A stretch of 64,000 bases of DNA from Paracoccaceae bacterium (lineage in GTDB: Bacteria > Pseudomonadota > Alphaproteobacteria > Rhodobacterales > Rhodobacteraceae), in the NCBI GenBank assembly GCA_014872815.1, contig WKFK01000012.1, positions 310,001 to 374,000 of the forward strand, given 5' to 3'. The translations under genes were made by a program, and so were the position numbers. Shown here in pieces: positions 26,238 to 34,932 of the stretch. The number at the start of each line of letters is the position of its first letter. Position 1 is the first letter of the stretch. The notes below the pieces were generated by a model. The model made no database searches and was not told the DNA's origin. It saw nothing but the letters and a program-made list of their open reading frames with translations.

Positions 26238-27476
26238 ATGCCCGTACTTGTGATGAAATTCGGCGGCACCTCTGTCGCCAACCTGGACCGCATCCGCCGC
26301 GCCGCCAAACGCGTCGGGGTTGAGGTGGCCAAAGGCTATGATGTGATTGTCATCGTCTCCGCCATGTCCGGTGAAACCAACAAACTTGTGGGCTATGTGG
26401 ACGAAACCTCGCCACTTTATGACGCCCGCGAGTACGACGCAGTGGTCAGCTCCGGCGAAAACGTCACCGCCGGCCTGATGGCGCTGACCTTGCAGGAAAT
26501 GGACGTGCCCGCGCGCAGTTGGCAAGGCTGGCAAGTGCCGCTCAAAACCTCCTCCGCCCACAGCCAGGCGCGGATCGAAGAGATCCCAACCGACAACATC
26601 AACGCCAAGTTTGGCGAAGGCATGCGTGTCGCCGTGGTTGCCGGCTTCCAGGGCATCTCTGAGGAAGGCCGCATCACCACACTCGGGCGCGGCGGATCGG
26701 ACACCACAGCAGTGGCCTTCGCCGCCGCCTTTGATGCAGAACGCTGTGACATCTACACCGATGTGGACGGCGTCTACACCACCGACCCGCGCATCTGTGC
26801 CAAGGCGCGCAAACTGGACAAAATCGCCTTTGAAGAAATGCTGGAACTGGCCTCTCTTGGCGCCAAGGTCCTGCAAACACGCTCTGTCGAGCTCGCCATG
26901 CGCTACAAGGTGAAACTGCGCGTGCTCAGCTCATTTGAAGAACAATCCGACGAGGCCGGCACGCTGGTCTGCGATGAGGAGGAAATCATGGAATCCAATG
27001 TTGTGGCCGGTGTGGCCTACTCCCGCGACGAAGCCAAAATGACCCTACTGTCCGTGGCCGACCGCCCGGGCATCGCCTCCATCATCTTTGGGTGCCTGTC
27101 TGATGCGGGCGTGAACGTCGACATGATTGTGCAGAACATCTCCGAGGATGGCCGCACAGACATGACTTACTCTCTGCCGACAGACCAGGTGAAACGCGCC
27201 GAAACCGCGCTGGACGAGCTCAAATCCTCCGGCGGGCTGAACTTCGCAGAGCTGGTAATCGACGAAGATGTCTCAAAAGTCTCCGTTGTGGGCATCGGCA
27301 TGCGCTCCCAGTCCGGGGTCGCGGCCAAGATGTTCAAAGTGCTCTCTGATGAAGGCGTGAACATCAAGGTGATCACCACCTCGGAGATCAAAATCTCCGT
27401 TCTGATTGACCGCAAATACATGGAACTGGCAGTGCAGGCTCTGCACGACGCCTTTGAGCTGGAAAAGCTGGCGTAA
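26238..27476 (+). CDS. lysC: Aspartate kinase
   Basis: Phosphorylates L-aspartate in the first step of lysine, diaminopimelate, threonine and methionine synthesis, so it also feeds MurE and ThrC encoded in this window. The 412-residue product begins with VMKFGGTSVANLDRI, has the kinase motifs VVAGFQGISEEG, TTLGRGGSDTTAVA and YTDVDGVYTTDPR, and two C-terminal ACT domains from about residue 265 that usually bind lysine or threonine for feedback control. Length fits the alpha form. The leader carries two alternative hairpins. Confidence 0.96.
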   Translation: MPVLVMKFGGTSVANLDRIRRAAKRVGVEVAKGYDVIVIVSAMSGETNKLVGYVDETSPLYDAREYDAVVSSGENVTAGLMALTLQEMDVPARSWQGWQVPLKTSSAHSQARIEEIPTDNINAKFGEGMRVAVVAGFQGISEEGRITTLGRGGSDTTAVAFAAAFDAERCDIYTDVDGVYTTDPRICAKARKLDKIAFEEMLELASLGAKVLQTRSVELAMRYKVKLRVLSSFEEQSDEAGTLVCDEEEIMESNVVAGVAYSRDEAKMTLLSVADRPGIASIIFGCLSDAGVNVDMIVQNISEDGRTDMTYSLPTDQVKRAETALDELKSSGGLNFAELVIDEDVSKVSVVGIGMRSQSGVAAKMFKVLSDEGVNIKVITTSEIKISVLIDRKYMELAVQALHDAFELEKLA

Positions 27477-27492
27477 TTGCTCCCGAAGCTTC

Positions 27493-27522
27493 AAACGCGC
27501 GGCGCTACAGCCGCGCGTTTTT
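27493..27522 (+). terminator. Rho-independent terminator after lysC
   Basis: AAACGCGCGGC and GCCGCGCGTTT form an 11-bp stem with a 6-nt loop, 16 bp past the lysC stop, followed by further T residues. Confidence 0.9.
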
Positions 27523-27797
27523 CGTTTTGACCCAATACCGCACATATTTGCGGCAAATCGCCACTTTGGCACGCACTTCTCAAATTTATCGAAACCGCTT
27601 TGCTACGCCGCAGCATTCAAGCCCACACCAAGAACACGCAACCTTTTATATCGACGGCCCGCATTTTCGCTTATCCCCAGACAGGATCGCTGCATTGCGG
27701 CGTATATTTGCCGCTAAGGCAAACGCATAAACCGTTTTGATTCCACAAGTGTTGTGATCTATTCGGCCCCGAGTACTGACAAGGACCACACCTCACC
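27523..27797 (+). other. lysC-ptsP intergenic region
   Basis: No gene is seen. The region is AT-richer than its neighbours. It contains the palindrome ATTTGCGGCAAAT near 27545 and a related ATTTGCCGC next to an upstream GCGGC near 27700, which could be operator sites for ptsP. The ptsP ribosome binding site AAGGAC is 11 bases from the ATG. Confidence 0.5.
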
Positions 27798-30041
27798 ATG
27801 GTGCAAAAAACAGAGACTGAGAGCCGCAAACTTTTGGGGCGCCTGCGTGATGCCTTGGCCGAGGATAGCGCCGGTCAGGAGCGTCTGGACAAAATCACCC
27901 ATCTGATTGCCTCCTCGATGGGCACGGAGGTGTGCTCGATCTACCTGTTTCGCGACGAAGACACGCTGGAACTCTGCGCCACCGAAGGTCTGAACGCAGA
28001 AGCGGTCCACCAAACCCGCATGCGCGTCGGCGAAGGCCTTGTCGGCCGTGTGGCCCGCACCTCCAAAGTGGTGAATACCGACGACGCGCCCAGCGCCAAA
28101 GGCTTTCGCTACATGCCGGAAACCGGCGAAGAAATTTACTCCAGCTTCTGCGGTGTGCCGATCCAGCGCCTGGGCGAGAACCTGGGTGTTTTGGTGGTGC
28201 AGTCCAAAGACAAGCGCGGCTACTCCCCTGACGAAGTCTATGCCCTGGAAGTGGTCGCCATGGTCCTCGCAGAGATGACCGAGCTGGGAGCCTTTGTGGG
28301 CGAAGGTGCGGCCATGAGCGCCCGACACCAACAATCCGAGCTGTTCCGTGGCACCTCTGGTCAGGAAGGCGCTTCCGAAGGCCACGTCTGGTTGCATGAG
28401 CCACGTGTCGTTGTCACCAATCCTGTGGCGGACGATCCCGACGTGGAACTCACCCGCCTCAATGACGCGGTCGATGAGCTGCGCGTGGGTGTGGACAAAA
28501 TGCTCGACGGCGCCAAACGCGGCGACAAAGAACAGTTGGAAGTGCTCGAAGCCTACCGCATGTTTGCCAACTCCAAAGGCTGGATGAAGCGTATGGAGCA
28601 GGACATCGCCCGTGGCCTGTCCGCCGAGGCCGCTGTAGAGAAAGAGCAATCCACCGCCCGCGCCCGGATGGAGCAGGTCACCGACCAGTACCTGCGCGAA
28701 CGCCTGCACGATCTCGACGACCTGTCCAACCGCTTGCTGCGCATTCTGACCGGCCAAGGCAGCGAGACCGGCGCGGACATGCCATCCGATCCGATCCTGA
28801 TCGCCCGCAACATCGGCCCCGGCGAGTTACTGGAATACGGCCGAAAGCTCAAAGGCATCGTGCTGGAAGAGGGCTCTGTGGGCAGTCACGCCGCCATCGT
28901 GGCGCGCGCTTTGGCAATCCCTCTGGTGATCCACGCCGACAAAATCACCACCGAAGCGCTCAACGGCGACCACATCATGGTCGACGGCGATCAGGGCGTG
29001 GTGCACCTGCGTCCGGACGACACTGTCGTGACCGCTTTCCGTGACAAAATCGCAATGGCCGCACAAGCGCAGGAACGCTACGCCAGCATCCGCGACAAAG
29101 AAGCCAAGAGCCGCGACGGCGCGGTTGTGCACCTCACCATGAACGCGGGCCTCATGGCCGACCTGCCGTCGCTCGCGTCTTCTGGCGCCGAAGGCGTGGG
29201 GCTGTTCCGCACCGAGTTGCAATTCCTGATCCGCAACCAAATGCCAAAACGGACCGAACTGGCGCAACTGTATTCGCGCGTTATGGACGCTGCGGACGGC
29301 AAACGTGTGGTCTTCCGCACGCTCGACATCGGTTCAGACAAAGTCCTGCCCTACATGGCGCCGCAGGATGAGCCCAACCCGGCGCTTGGCTGGCGCGCGG
29401 TCCGTGTGGCCTTGGACAAACCCGGCGTGATGCGCATGCAACTTCAGGCGCTCCTGCGCGCCGCCAATGGCCGACCGTTGACCATCATGTTCCCCTTCAT
29501 CGCACAGTATGAAGAATACAAAATGGCCCGCGCAGAAGTGGACAAGGCGATTGAGCGTGAAATGATCCTTGGCCATCCACTGCCGTCGGAGATCGAGGTC
29601 GGTGCGATGCTGGAAACACCTTCCTTGGGTTTTGCGCCCAAGAAATTCTATGAAGAGGTCGATTTCCTCTCCATCGGAGGCAACGACCTGAAACAGTTCT
29701 TCTTTGCTGCAGACCGCGAGAACGAGCGGGTGCGCCGCCGCTATGACACGCTCAACGTCAGCTTCCTGACCTTCCTGGAGGGCATCGTGAACCGTTGCGT
29801 CGACACCGGCACGCCGCTCAGCTTCTGCGGCGAAGACGCAGGCCGCCCGATTGAGGCCGTTTGCCTCGCCGCCATGGGCCTGCGCAACCTGTCGATGCGC
29901 CCAGCCTCCATTGGCCCGGTGAAAAGCCTGATCCGTCGGGTCGATCTTGCAGAGCTGCGCCGCGTAATCCACGCCGCGCGTGACCGAGGGGAGCAATCCG
30001 TGCGCCCTGATGTCATGGAGTATCTGCGCAACAGTGGCTAG
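27798..30041 (+). CDS. ptsP: Phosphoenolpyruvate-protein phosphotransferase, enzyme I Ntr (PtsP)
   Basis: First enzyme of the nitrogen phosphotransferase system, passing phosphate from phosphoenolpyruvate to NPr and then to EIIA-Ntr. The 747-residue product has an N-terminal GAF domain (about residues 20-165), a PEP-utiliser N-terminal domain with the phospho-histidine in GSVGSHAAIVARAL near residue 357, and the PEP-binding barrel with GVGLFRTELQFL, FRTLDIGSDK and SFCGEDAGRP. The GAF domain separates it from sugar-PTS enzyme I and often senses glutamine. It meets the EcsC gene tail to tail with a 4-bp overlap. Confidence 0.96.
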   Translation: MVQKTETESRKLLGRLRDALAEDSAGQERLDKITHLIASSMGTEVCSIYLFRDEDTLELCATEGLNAEAVHQTRMRVGEGLVGRVARTSKVVNTDDAPSAKGFRYMPETGEEIYSSFCGVPIQRLGENLGVLVVQSKDKRGYSPDEVYALEVVAMVLAEMTELGAFVGEGAAMSARHQQSELFRGTSGQEGASEGHVWLHEPRVVVTNPVADDPDVELTRLNDAVDELRVGVDKMLDGAKRGDKEQLEVLEAYRMFANSKGWMKRMEQDIARGLSAEAAVEKEQSTARARMEQVTDQYLRERLHDLDDLSNRLLRILTGQGSETGADMPSDPILIARNIGPGELLEYGRKLKGIVLEEGSVGSHAAIVARALAIPLVIHADKITTEALNGDHIMVDGDQGVVHLRPDDTVVTAFRDKIAMAAQAQERYASIRDKEAKSRDGAVVHLTMNAGLMADLPSLASSGAEGVGLFRTELQFLIRNQMPKRTELAQLYSRVMDAADGKRVVFRTLDIGSDKVLPYMAPQDEPNPALGWRAVRVALDKPGVMRMQLQALLRAANGRPLTIMFPFIAQYEEYKMARAEVDKAIEREMILGHPLPSEIEVGAMLETPSLGFAPKKFYEEVDFLSIGGNDLKQFFFAADRENERVRRRYDTLNVSFLTFLEGIVNRCVDTGTPLSFCGEDAGRPIEAVCLAAMGLRNLSMRPASIGPVKSLIRRVDLAELRRVIHAARDRGEQSVRPDVMEYLRNSG

Positions 30042-30823
30042 TCGGACTTCTTGTCCAAGTCTTTCCCAAGCCGCTTGCGCATACCCTGGACAAGCTGCTC
30101 CGGCGCCACATCCGCCTCTACGGCCAGCCTGCGCAAACCAAAATGCACATGCGCGATGTCCTGATAATAACTGGTGTAAGCGTAATTCGTCGCCGCCCCA
30201 GCCGCTGCGCCAATCACCGGCACCATCTGCGCCGCCAGCTTTTGCCCCAACACCGGCGCCAGCTTGGGCACGATCACCGTGCTGATCCATTTGGTGCCGC
30301 CCATCGCCAGCCCGGCCCGCTGCTCCAGCATCGCCAGATCGGCACCACGATCTTCTTCAAACGGCCCATTGGCCGCGAGCACCCGCACACAATCAAACCG
30401 CACGCTCTCATGGCTGGGATCAAACCCATATTGCACCGACACGCCCTGAATGGCCCGCAACAGCACCGTCACCGTGATCGGCAGCTCGGCCAACGAAGAC
30501 GTCACACCCCCGGCCCCGCCCGCCGCGCCCAGCGCCGCAATAACAGACGCGTTGATCCAATCCGGCTGATCCTTGACCATACCTCGGCTGCCATCGGCCC
30601 ATTTCACCGCCTGCATCAAGGCGACCTCTGTGGCCCCGCCCAACCCGTCCTGCACATCATTTGGCAGCGTCTTAAGCAACCCGCTCACGGGCATGCCCAA
30701 AACGCCCAGAACCTTCATGCCCAAGCCACTGGCATTGGTGTAGCGCGCGGCCAGCGCGTCTAGTTCAGAATTTACGTCAATGTCTTGGTCCGGAACGTCC
30801 GGCAAAATCTCGATTTGGGTCAT
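30038..30823 (-). CDS. EcsC family protein
   Basis: A 261-residue member of the EcsC family, whose biochemical role is unclear. It has an acidic N-terminal segment, several Gly/Ala-rich hydrophobic stretches (LGAAGGAGGVTSSLAELPITVTVLLRAI and a second near [31 protein letters not shown]), and the family end with a basic tail. The ATG at 30823 is taken over a GTG six codons earlier; neither has a clear ribosome binding site. The gene shares its last 4 bases with the convergent ptsP gene. Confidence 0.82.
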   Translation of the reverse strand: MTQIEILPDVPDQDIDVNSELDALAARYTNASGLGMKVLGVLGMPVSGLLKTLPNDVQDGLGGATEVALMQAVKWADGSRGMVKDQPDWINASVIAALGAAGGAGGVTSSLAELPITVTVLLRAIQGVSVQYGFDPSHESVRFDCVRVLAANGPFEEDRGADLAMLEQRAGLAMGGTKWISTVIVPKLAPVLGQKLAAQMVPVIGAAAGAATNYAYTSYYQDIAHVHFGLRRLAVEADVAPEQLVQGMRKRLGKDLDKKSD

Positions 30824-30876
30824 ATTTAAGAGGTAGGGCACCCCGAACCGGGTTCAAGTTCTATAGCCGAACCAGC

Positions 30877-31398
30877 TCAACTCACTTGTTTCAAACCAGC
30901 GCACCTCGGCAGGTGGCATGGCACATCGGGCGCGCATTTTACACTCATCGGGATATTGCAGCAGGCTGTTTGCTGAAGAACAAAAAGCGGCACGTCCAGA
31001 AACGTCAAAGCCTCCTCTATGTCCATTTCCGTGTGCACAGTCATGACGCTGTCACCGGCTTCTGAAAACGCCTTAAACATCTTCGCGACGCTGCGCCCCA
31101 TGATGCGGTCCCCGACAAAACAGATGTGCACGGGCCTTTCTCTGGCGCACAAGCGGGCATTGGCCCGCTCAACAAAATCAAACATTTCTTTGAAACCAAA
31201 GTCAAAATCCATCACGCGATTTTCGTCTATGATGACGTTTGTTCCGGGGATGTAATCTGGATTGGCAAACAGCGACACGTTGTCGGCTTCAATTTCTTCA
31301 ATAGAAATGATCCCGCATACTCTGCGGTACAGCAGTCCATACTCACTAAACAATACACTTTCTATCGGCACTTGCGAACTCCTACGAGACACAACCAC
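30877..31398 (-). CDS. Unrecognised soluble protein, Cys-rich tail
   Basis: A 173-residue protein I cannot assign. Its central pattern, with an N-terminal GLLYRRVCGIISIEEI strand-helix region, NPDYIPGTNVIID, and VHICFVGDRIMGRSVAKMF, recalls SpoIIAA/STAS-like single-domain proteins, but this is only a fold guess. The last 30 residues hold five cysteines (CCNIP, KCAPDVPCHLPRC). Only GTG starts are available, at 31398 or at 31392, where GGAG spacing is better. It stands alone between EcsC and a long AT-rich gap. Confidence 0.6.
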   Translation of the reverse strand: MVVSRRSSQVPIESVLFSEYGLLYRRVCGIISIEEIEADNVSLFANPDYIPGTNVIIDENRVMDFDFGFKEMFDFVERANARLCARERPVHICFVGDRIMGRSVAKMFKAFSEAGDSVMTVHTEMDIEEALTFLDVPLFVLQQTACCNIPMSVKCAPDVPCHLPRCAGLKQVS

Positions 31399-31830
31399 CT
31401 CTCCGATCCTTGCACGCGCAGTGGTCCTATGGACGAAGCGGGTGACATTTCAGCGGTGGTCAAAGTTCCAGCGCAAGACAATACCCGCGCCAGTAGTCAT
31501 TCGTGTTCACGTATTAAAACACACAATTCGAATATATCTATGTTTATGTTAAAAAGGGGTTAGCAAATCAAGCCAGAGTTTAAGAAAGATCTATCGACCA
31601 GAGTCGCACCGCGCCCGCCCTCACCGCCCAAAGTCAAACCGCCCCCCAAAAACGCCACCGCTCTTAAACGTTTGGCGATCCCGACTCTTCGTTTAGGCAA
31701 ACAAAGCCTTGGCTAAAATTTTTGTGGAAATCATCTCTAAAGGTCAAAACTCGAATTTGTCTTTTAGGGTTTTGGAAACCGCACGGCGACTAGGGCTCTG
31801 GCCAGACAAAAAACCTAATCGAGAGCCACA
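31399..31830. other. Gene-poor AT-rich gap
   Basis: This 432-bp stretch has no ORF I can support. It is AT-rich in 31480-31560 and 31700-31800. It should contain the divergent promoters of the unrecognised gene and the TctC-type gene. No repeat or transposon end is visible. Confidence 0.55.
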
Positions 31831-32814
31831 ATGCCTGACATCACAAAACGCGCTGTTTTTCAAAACCTCAAAACTTCCGCAGTCGCGGCCGCCGTTGCGC
31901 TTATGACCTCCGGAGCTGTCGCGGCCGAAACCCCCAACGTAAACTTCCTGATCCCAGGCGGTGCTGGCGGCGGTTGGGACACAACCGCACGCGCCGTGGG
32001 TTCGACCCTCGAAGCGACCGATCTAGCGACCGTGTCAAACTATGAAAACTTCACCGGCGGTGGCGGCGGACGCGCCCTTGCCAGCTTTGCCACAGAGGCT
32101 GGAAAATACGACGGGACTTTGATGGTGCAATCCACACCATTGATCATGCGAGCCCTGAGCGGCGTGTATAAAAACGACTGGCGCGACACCAAGCCGGTTG
32201 CAATCATGATTTCCGCCTACCAGGCCATCGCCGTTCCAGCAGACAGCGAATACCAAACGCTGGAGCAACTGATCGCGGCCATGCGTGACAATCCAAAAGA
32301 CATGGTTGTTGCCGGTGGCTCTGGCCGCTTATCGCTGGATCACGTAACACTTGGGTTGATTGCACAGGCCTCCGGTATTGATCTGAACTCCTTGCGCTAC
32401 TCCCCCGCTGAAGGCGGCGGCGAAGCGTTGGACCGTATGCTTGATGGCGGCCAGGTTAAGGCTGTGGTTAGCGGCGTAGGCGAATTGCTGGCAGCCGCAG
32501 AAGCCGGCAAAATCCGCATTTTGGGAGTCTCCTCCGAAGCCCCTCTGTCTGGCTTGGATTATCCAACATTCAAAAGCCAGGGCGTTGACGTTGTCTTCTC
32601 CAACTGGCGCGGGTTCTTCGCCGCTCCGTCTACATCTGACGCAGATGTTGCAGCTTATGAACAAATGCTGGTGGACCTGTCACAGACGGGTGAGTGGGCC
32701 GAAACGCGCGCCACAAACAAGTGGGAACCACTTGTGATTGTTGGCGATGAGTTGGACGCCTTCCTCGCCTCCCAAGAAGCCGCTCTGGGCGACATCCTGT
32801 CCAAGCTTCAGTAG
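31831..32814 (+). CDS. TctC/Bug-type tricarboxylate transporter binding protein
   Basis: A 327-residue periplasmic solute-binding protein of the tripartite tricarboxylate transporter (TctC, Bug) family, which binds carboxylates for a TctAB permease. It has a signal peptide of about 30 residues ending in VAA, the family motif NFLIPGGAGGGWDTTARAVG, the central VAGGSGRLSLDHVT and YSPAEGGGEALDRMLDGG segments, and a C-terminal helix. No tctA or tctB gene is nearby, so it is an orphan binding protein that may serve a distant permease or a sensor. It lies in an accessory-looking, AT-richer region. Confidence 0.88.
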   Translation: MPDITKRAVFQNLKTSAVAAAVALMTSGAVAAETPNVNFLIPGGAGGGWDTTARAVGSTLEATDLATVSNYENFTGGGGGRALASFATEAGKYDGTLMVQSTPLIMRALSGVYKNDWRDTKPVAIMISAYQAIAVPADSEYQTLEQLIAAMRDNPKDMVVAGGSGRLSLDHVTLGLIAQASGIDLNSLRYSPAEGGGEALDRMLDGGQVKAVVSGVGELLAAAEAGKIRILGVSSEAPLSGLDYPTFKSQGVDVVFSNWRGFFAAPSTSDADVAAYEQMLVDLSQTGEWAETRATNKWEPLVIVGDELDAFLASQEAALGDILSKLQ

Positions 32815-32846
32815 CTGTCTTCTCAAAATCGCTAGATACTAAGGTA

Positions 32847-32874
32847 CGTGACGAGGGCAGTGCACTTCGTCACG
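32847..32874 (+). other. Hairpin after the TctC-type gene
   Basis: CGTGACGA and TCGTCACG form a perfect 8-bp stem with a 12-nt loop, 33 bp past the stop. No T tract follows, so it may be a Rho-dependent end or a protein site and not an intrinsic terminator. Confidence 0.4.
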
Positions 32875-32972
32875 GACAAACACGACACGCGTCTCAGAGT
32901 GTAAGACCACCCCAGAGAGCGCTCGCGCCAACCTACCGCATAAGAGTTCCGGATAATCTGCGCACCGCGCCA

Positions 32973-33467
32973 CTAAGTAGAGACCGCGACACTCTCCACA
33001 TCCCCGGTGACACCATCCCAAGCGCCTTCCACAAGCGCCCTGCCCAGCACCCGCTCCGGATTGGTTGGTGGTGGCATCACCACGTCCTCCAGCTTCTCAA
33101 AGCCAAACCGCCGATAATACGGCGCATCCCCAACGAGCATCACACGTTCCCAGCCCAGAGGCTGCGCCCGCTGCAAGCTGTCTTCTATCAGCAAACCGCC
33201 CAAGCCTTCGCCCTGATGCGTTGGGTGCACCGCCACCGGCCCCAGCAACAAGGATTGAACAGCGCCAATCTTCACCGGCCAATAGCGGATCGCCCCCGCC
33301 AGTATCCCCTCGGCATCGCGCGCCGTCAGCGACAGCCCCGCCACAGGGTCCACACCATCGCGCAAACGGTAGGACGACAAGGCCTCACGCCCCGGCGCAA
33401 AGCAAAGGTCGTAAAGCGCCTCCACTTCCCACCAATCGTCCTTTGTTTCCACTGCCAGCGTAAACAC
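32973..33467 (-). CDS. GNAT family N-acetyltransferase
   Basis: A 164-residue acyltransferase of the GNAT superfamily. It shows the acetyl-CoA pyrophosphate loop in VHPTHQGEGLGGLLI near residue 85, the preceding strand LLLGPVAV, and the YYRRFGF motif near 118 that closes many GNAT domains of the YhbS type. The substrate is unknown. The start is a GTG at 33467 with AGG seven bases before it. It is divergent from the flavin-reductase-like gene. Confidence 0.85.
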   Translation of the reverse strand: MFTLAVETKDDWWEVEALYDLCFAPGREALSSYRLRDGVDPVAGLSLTARDAEGILAGAIRYWPVKIGAVQSLLLGPVAVHPTHQGEGLGGLLIEDSLQRAQPLGWERVMLVGDAPYYRRFGFEKLEDVVMPPPTNPERVLGRALVEGAWDGVTGDVESVAVST

Positions 33468-33558
33468 CTGCGCGCCTCATGCCCGTCTGAAATTTTGCGG
33501 TTTCCTCGCCCCTAACATGGCGTTACGACTGCCTGCAAACCAATATGGAGTCAGTCCG

Positions 33559-34164
33559 ATGTTCTATCAGCCCAAAGACGGCCACGGCCTGCCGCACAAC
33601 CCGTTCAAAGCCATTGTTAGCCCGCGCCCGATCGCCTGGGTCTCCACCCAGGATGCAAACGGCGTGCGCAACCTCGCACCTTATTCGTTTTTCAACGCCC
33701 TTGCGGACAACCCGCCGCAGGTGATGTTTGCCTCGACCGGCAAGAAAGACGATCAGGCCGAGGGCAAGGACAGCCTGTCCAACATCCGCGCCACCGGTGT
33801 GTTCTGCGTAAACATCGTCGAAGAGAGCATTCGCGATGCGATGAACATCTCGTCCGGACCGCTGGGCAAAGATGAGGACGAGTTTATGGCCGCAGGCCTA
33901 GAAGCCGCCCAATGTGACACCATCGACTGCCCGCGCCTTGTGGGTGCGCCCGCCTCGCTGGAATGCCGCCTGACCCAGATTGTGCCTCTCCTGGGAGAGA
34001 ACAACTATATGGCCATTGGCGAAGTGACCGGCGTGCACCTGCGCGACAATTGCATTGTGGATGGTATCTTTGACGTCACCACCTACCGCCCTCTCAGCCG
34101 CCTCGGCTACAAGGACTATGCGGTGGTCGACAACACCTTCACCCTCGCCCGCCCCGATCAGTAG
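33559..34164 (+). CDS. Flavin reductase-like domain protein
   Basis: A 201-residue protein of the FMN-binding split-barrel flavin reductase family. It has the N-terminal NPFKAIVSPRPIAWVSTQD motif, the flavin-contacting NLAPYSFFNALADNPPQVMF and the KDSLSNIRATGVFCVNIV segment. The partner or substrate is unknown. The ATG at 33559 follows GGAG at 8 bases, so the longer TTG-type frame is rejected. It is 44 bp before the hexapeptide acetyltransferase and probably shares its transcript. Confidence 0.9.
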   Translation: MFYQPKDGHGLPHNPFKAIVSPRPIAWVSTQDANGVRNLAPYSFFNALADNPPQVMFASTGKKDDQAEGKDSLSNIRATGVFCVNIVEESIRDAMNISSGPLGKDEDEFMAAGLEAAQCDTIDCPRLVGAPASLECRLTQIVPLLGENNYMAIGEVTGVHLRDNCIVDGIFDVTTYRPLSRLGYKDYAVVDNTFTLARPDQ

Positions 34165-34208
34165 ACCGGGGCCCTCAGGCGCGAGGGACATTTGACAAGG
34201 AGGGCGAC

Positions 34209-34841
34209 ATGCCCCTTCCCGATCCCAAAACCGCCTTTCCGATCACCCTGCCAGATGGCAGCAAACACGCCGGCACCGTGCTGCTGTCTGCAGTGATGGA
34301 TCATCCACAATTTGACGTCGGAGACTTTACCTATGCCTCCGACTTCAGCACGCCGGACGACTGGGCGTCCCATCTGGCACCCTATCTCTTCCCGTTCAGC
34401 GCGGAGACCCTGCGCATCGGCAAGTTCTGCCAGATTGCCCACGGCGTACGCTTCATCACCAGCTCCGCCAACCACGCCATGGACGGGCTGAGTTGTTACC
34501 CCTTCCCAGTGTTTGGCCACACGGTACCGGAGGGCTATCAGCCGGACACACGCGACACCGTGGTGGGGCATGACGTCTGGCTTGGCTACGGCGCGATGGT
34601 TCTGCCCGGCGCACAGATCGGCCACGGCGCCATCATCGGGGCCGGTGCGGTGGTGCGCGGCACAGTACCGCCCTATGGCATCGTCACAGGCAACCCCGGC
34701 ACGGTCGTGAAAAAGCGCTTTGACGACGCCACCATTGCTGAGATTTTGGATGTCGCATGGTGGGATTGGCCCAAGGAAAAGATCGAGCGCGCAATCCCGG
34801 CCATCATGGCTGGGGATATCGTCGCGCTAAAAGGTATCTAG
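34209..34841 (+). CDS. CatB-related O-acetyltransferase (hexapeptide repeat)
   Basis: A 210-residue left-handed beta-helix acyltransferase related to the xenobiotic acetyltransferases (Vat/CatB). It has LRIGKFCQIAHGVRFITSSANHAMDGLSCYPF with the catalytic His, then the helix rungs TVVGHDVWLGYGAMVLPGAQIGHGAIIGAGAVV and the closing PPYGIVTGNPGTVVKKRF. The family includes antibiotic-modifying and sugar-modifying members; nothing here decides the substrate. An AAGGAGGG leader lies before the ATG. Confidence 0.9.
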   Translation: MPLPDPKTAFPITLPDGSKHAGTVLLSAVMDHPQFDVGDFTYASDFSTPDDWASHLAPYLFPFSAETLRIGKFCQIAHGVRFITSSANHAMDGLSCYPFPVFGHTVPEGYQPDTRDTVVGHDVWLGYGAMVLPGAQIGHGAIIGAGAVVRGTVPPYGIVTGNPGTVVKKRFDDATIAEILDVAWWDWPKEKIERAIPAIMAGDIVALKGI

Positions 34842-34847
34842 TACTTT

Positions 34848-34924
34848 GCTCGGCAAAGCCGAGCTGCGCCCGACCCTCCCCATGGGAGGGCGCTTTTAGC
34901 CCCCCCCAGGGTCAGGCGCAGCTC
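34848..34924 (+). repeat. Palindromic intergenic repeat, copy 1
   Basis: A small hairpin GCTCGGC-AAA-GCCGAGC (34848-34864) is followed by a larger fold closed by GAGCTGCGCC (34861-34870) and GGCGCAGCTC (34915-34924), with CGACCCTCCCCATGGGAGGGCG inside. A second copy lies inverted at 35900-35975 with compensatory changes in both stems. Confidence 0.75.
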
Positions 34925-34932
34925 CTCCCTCT

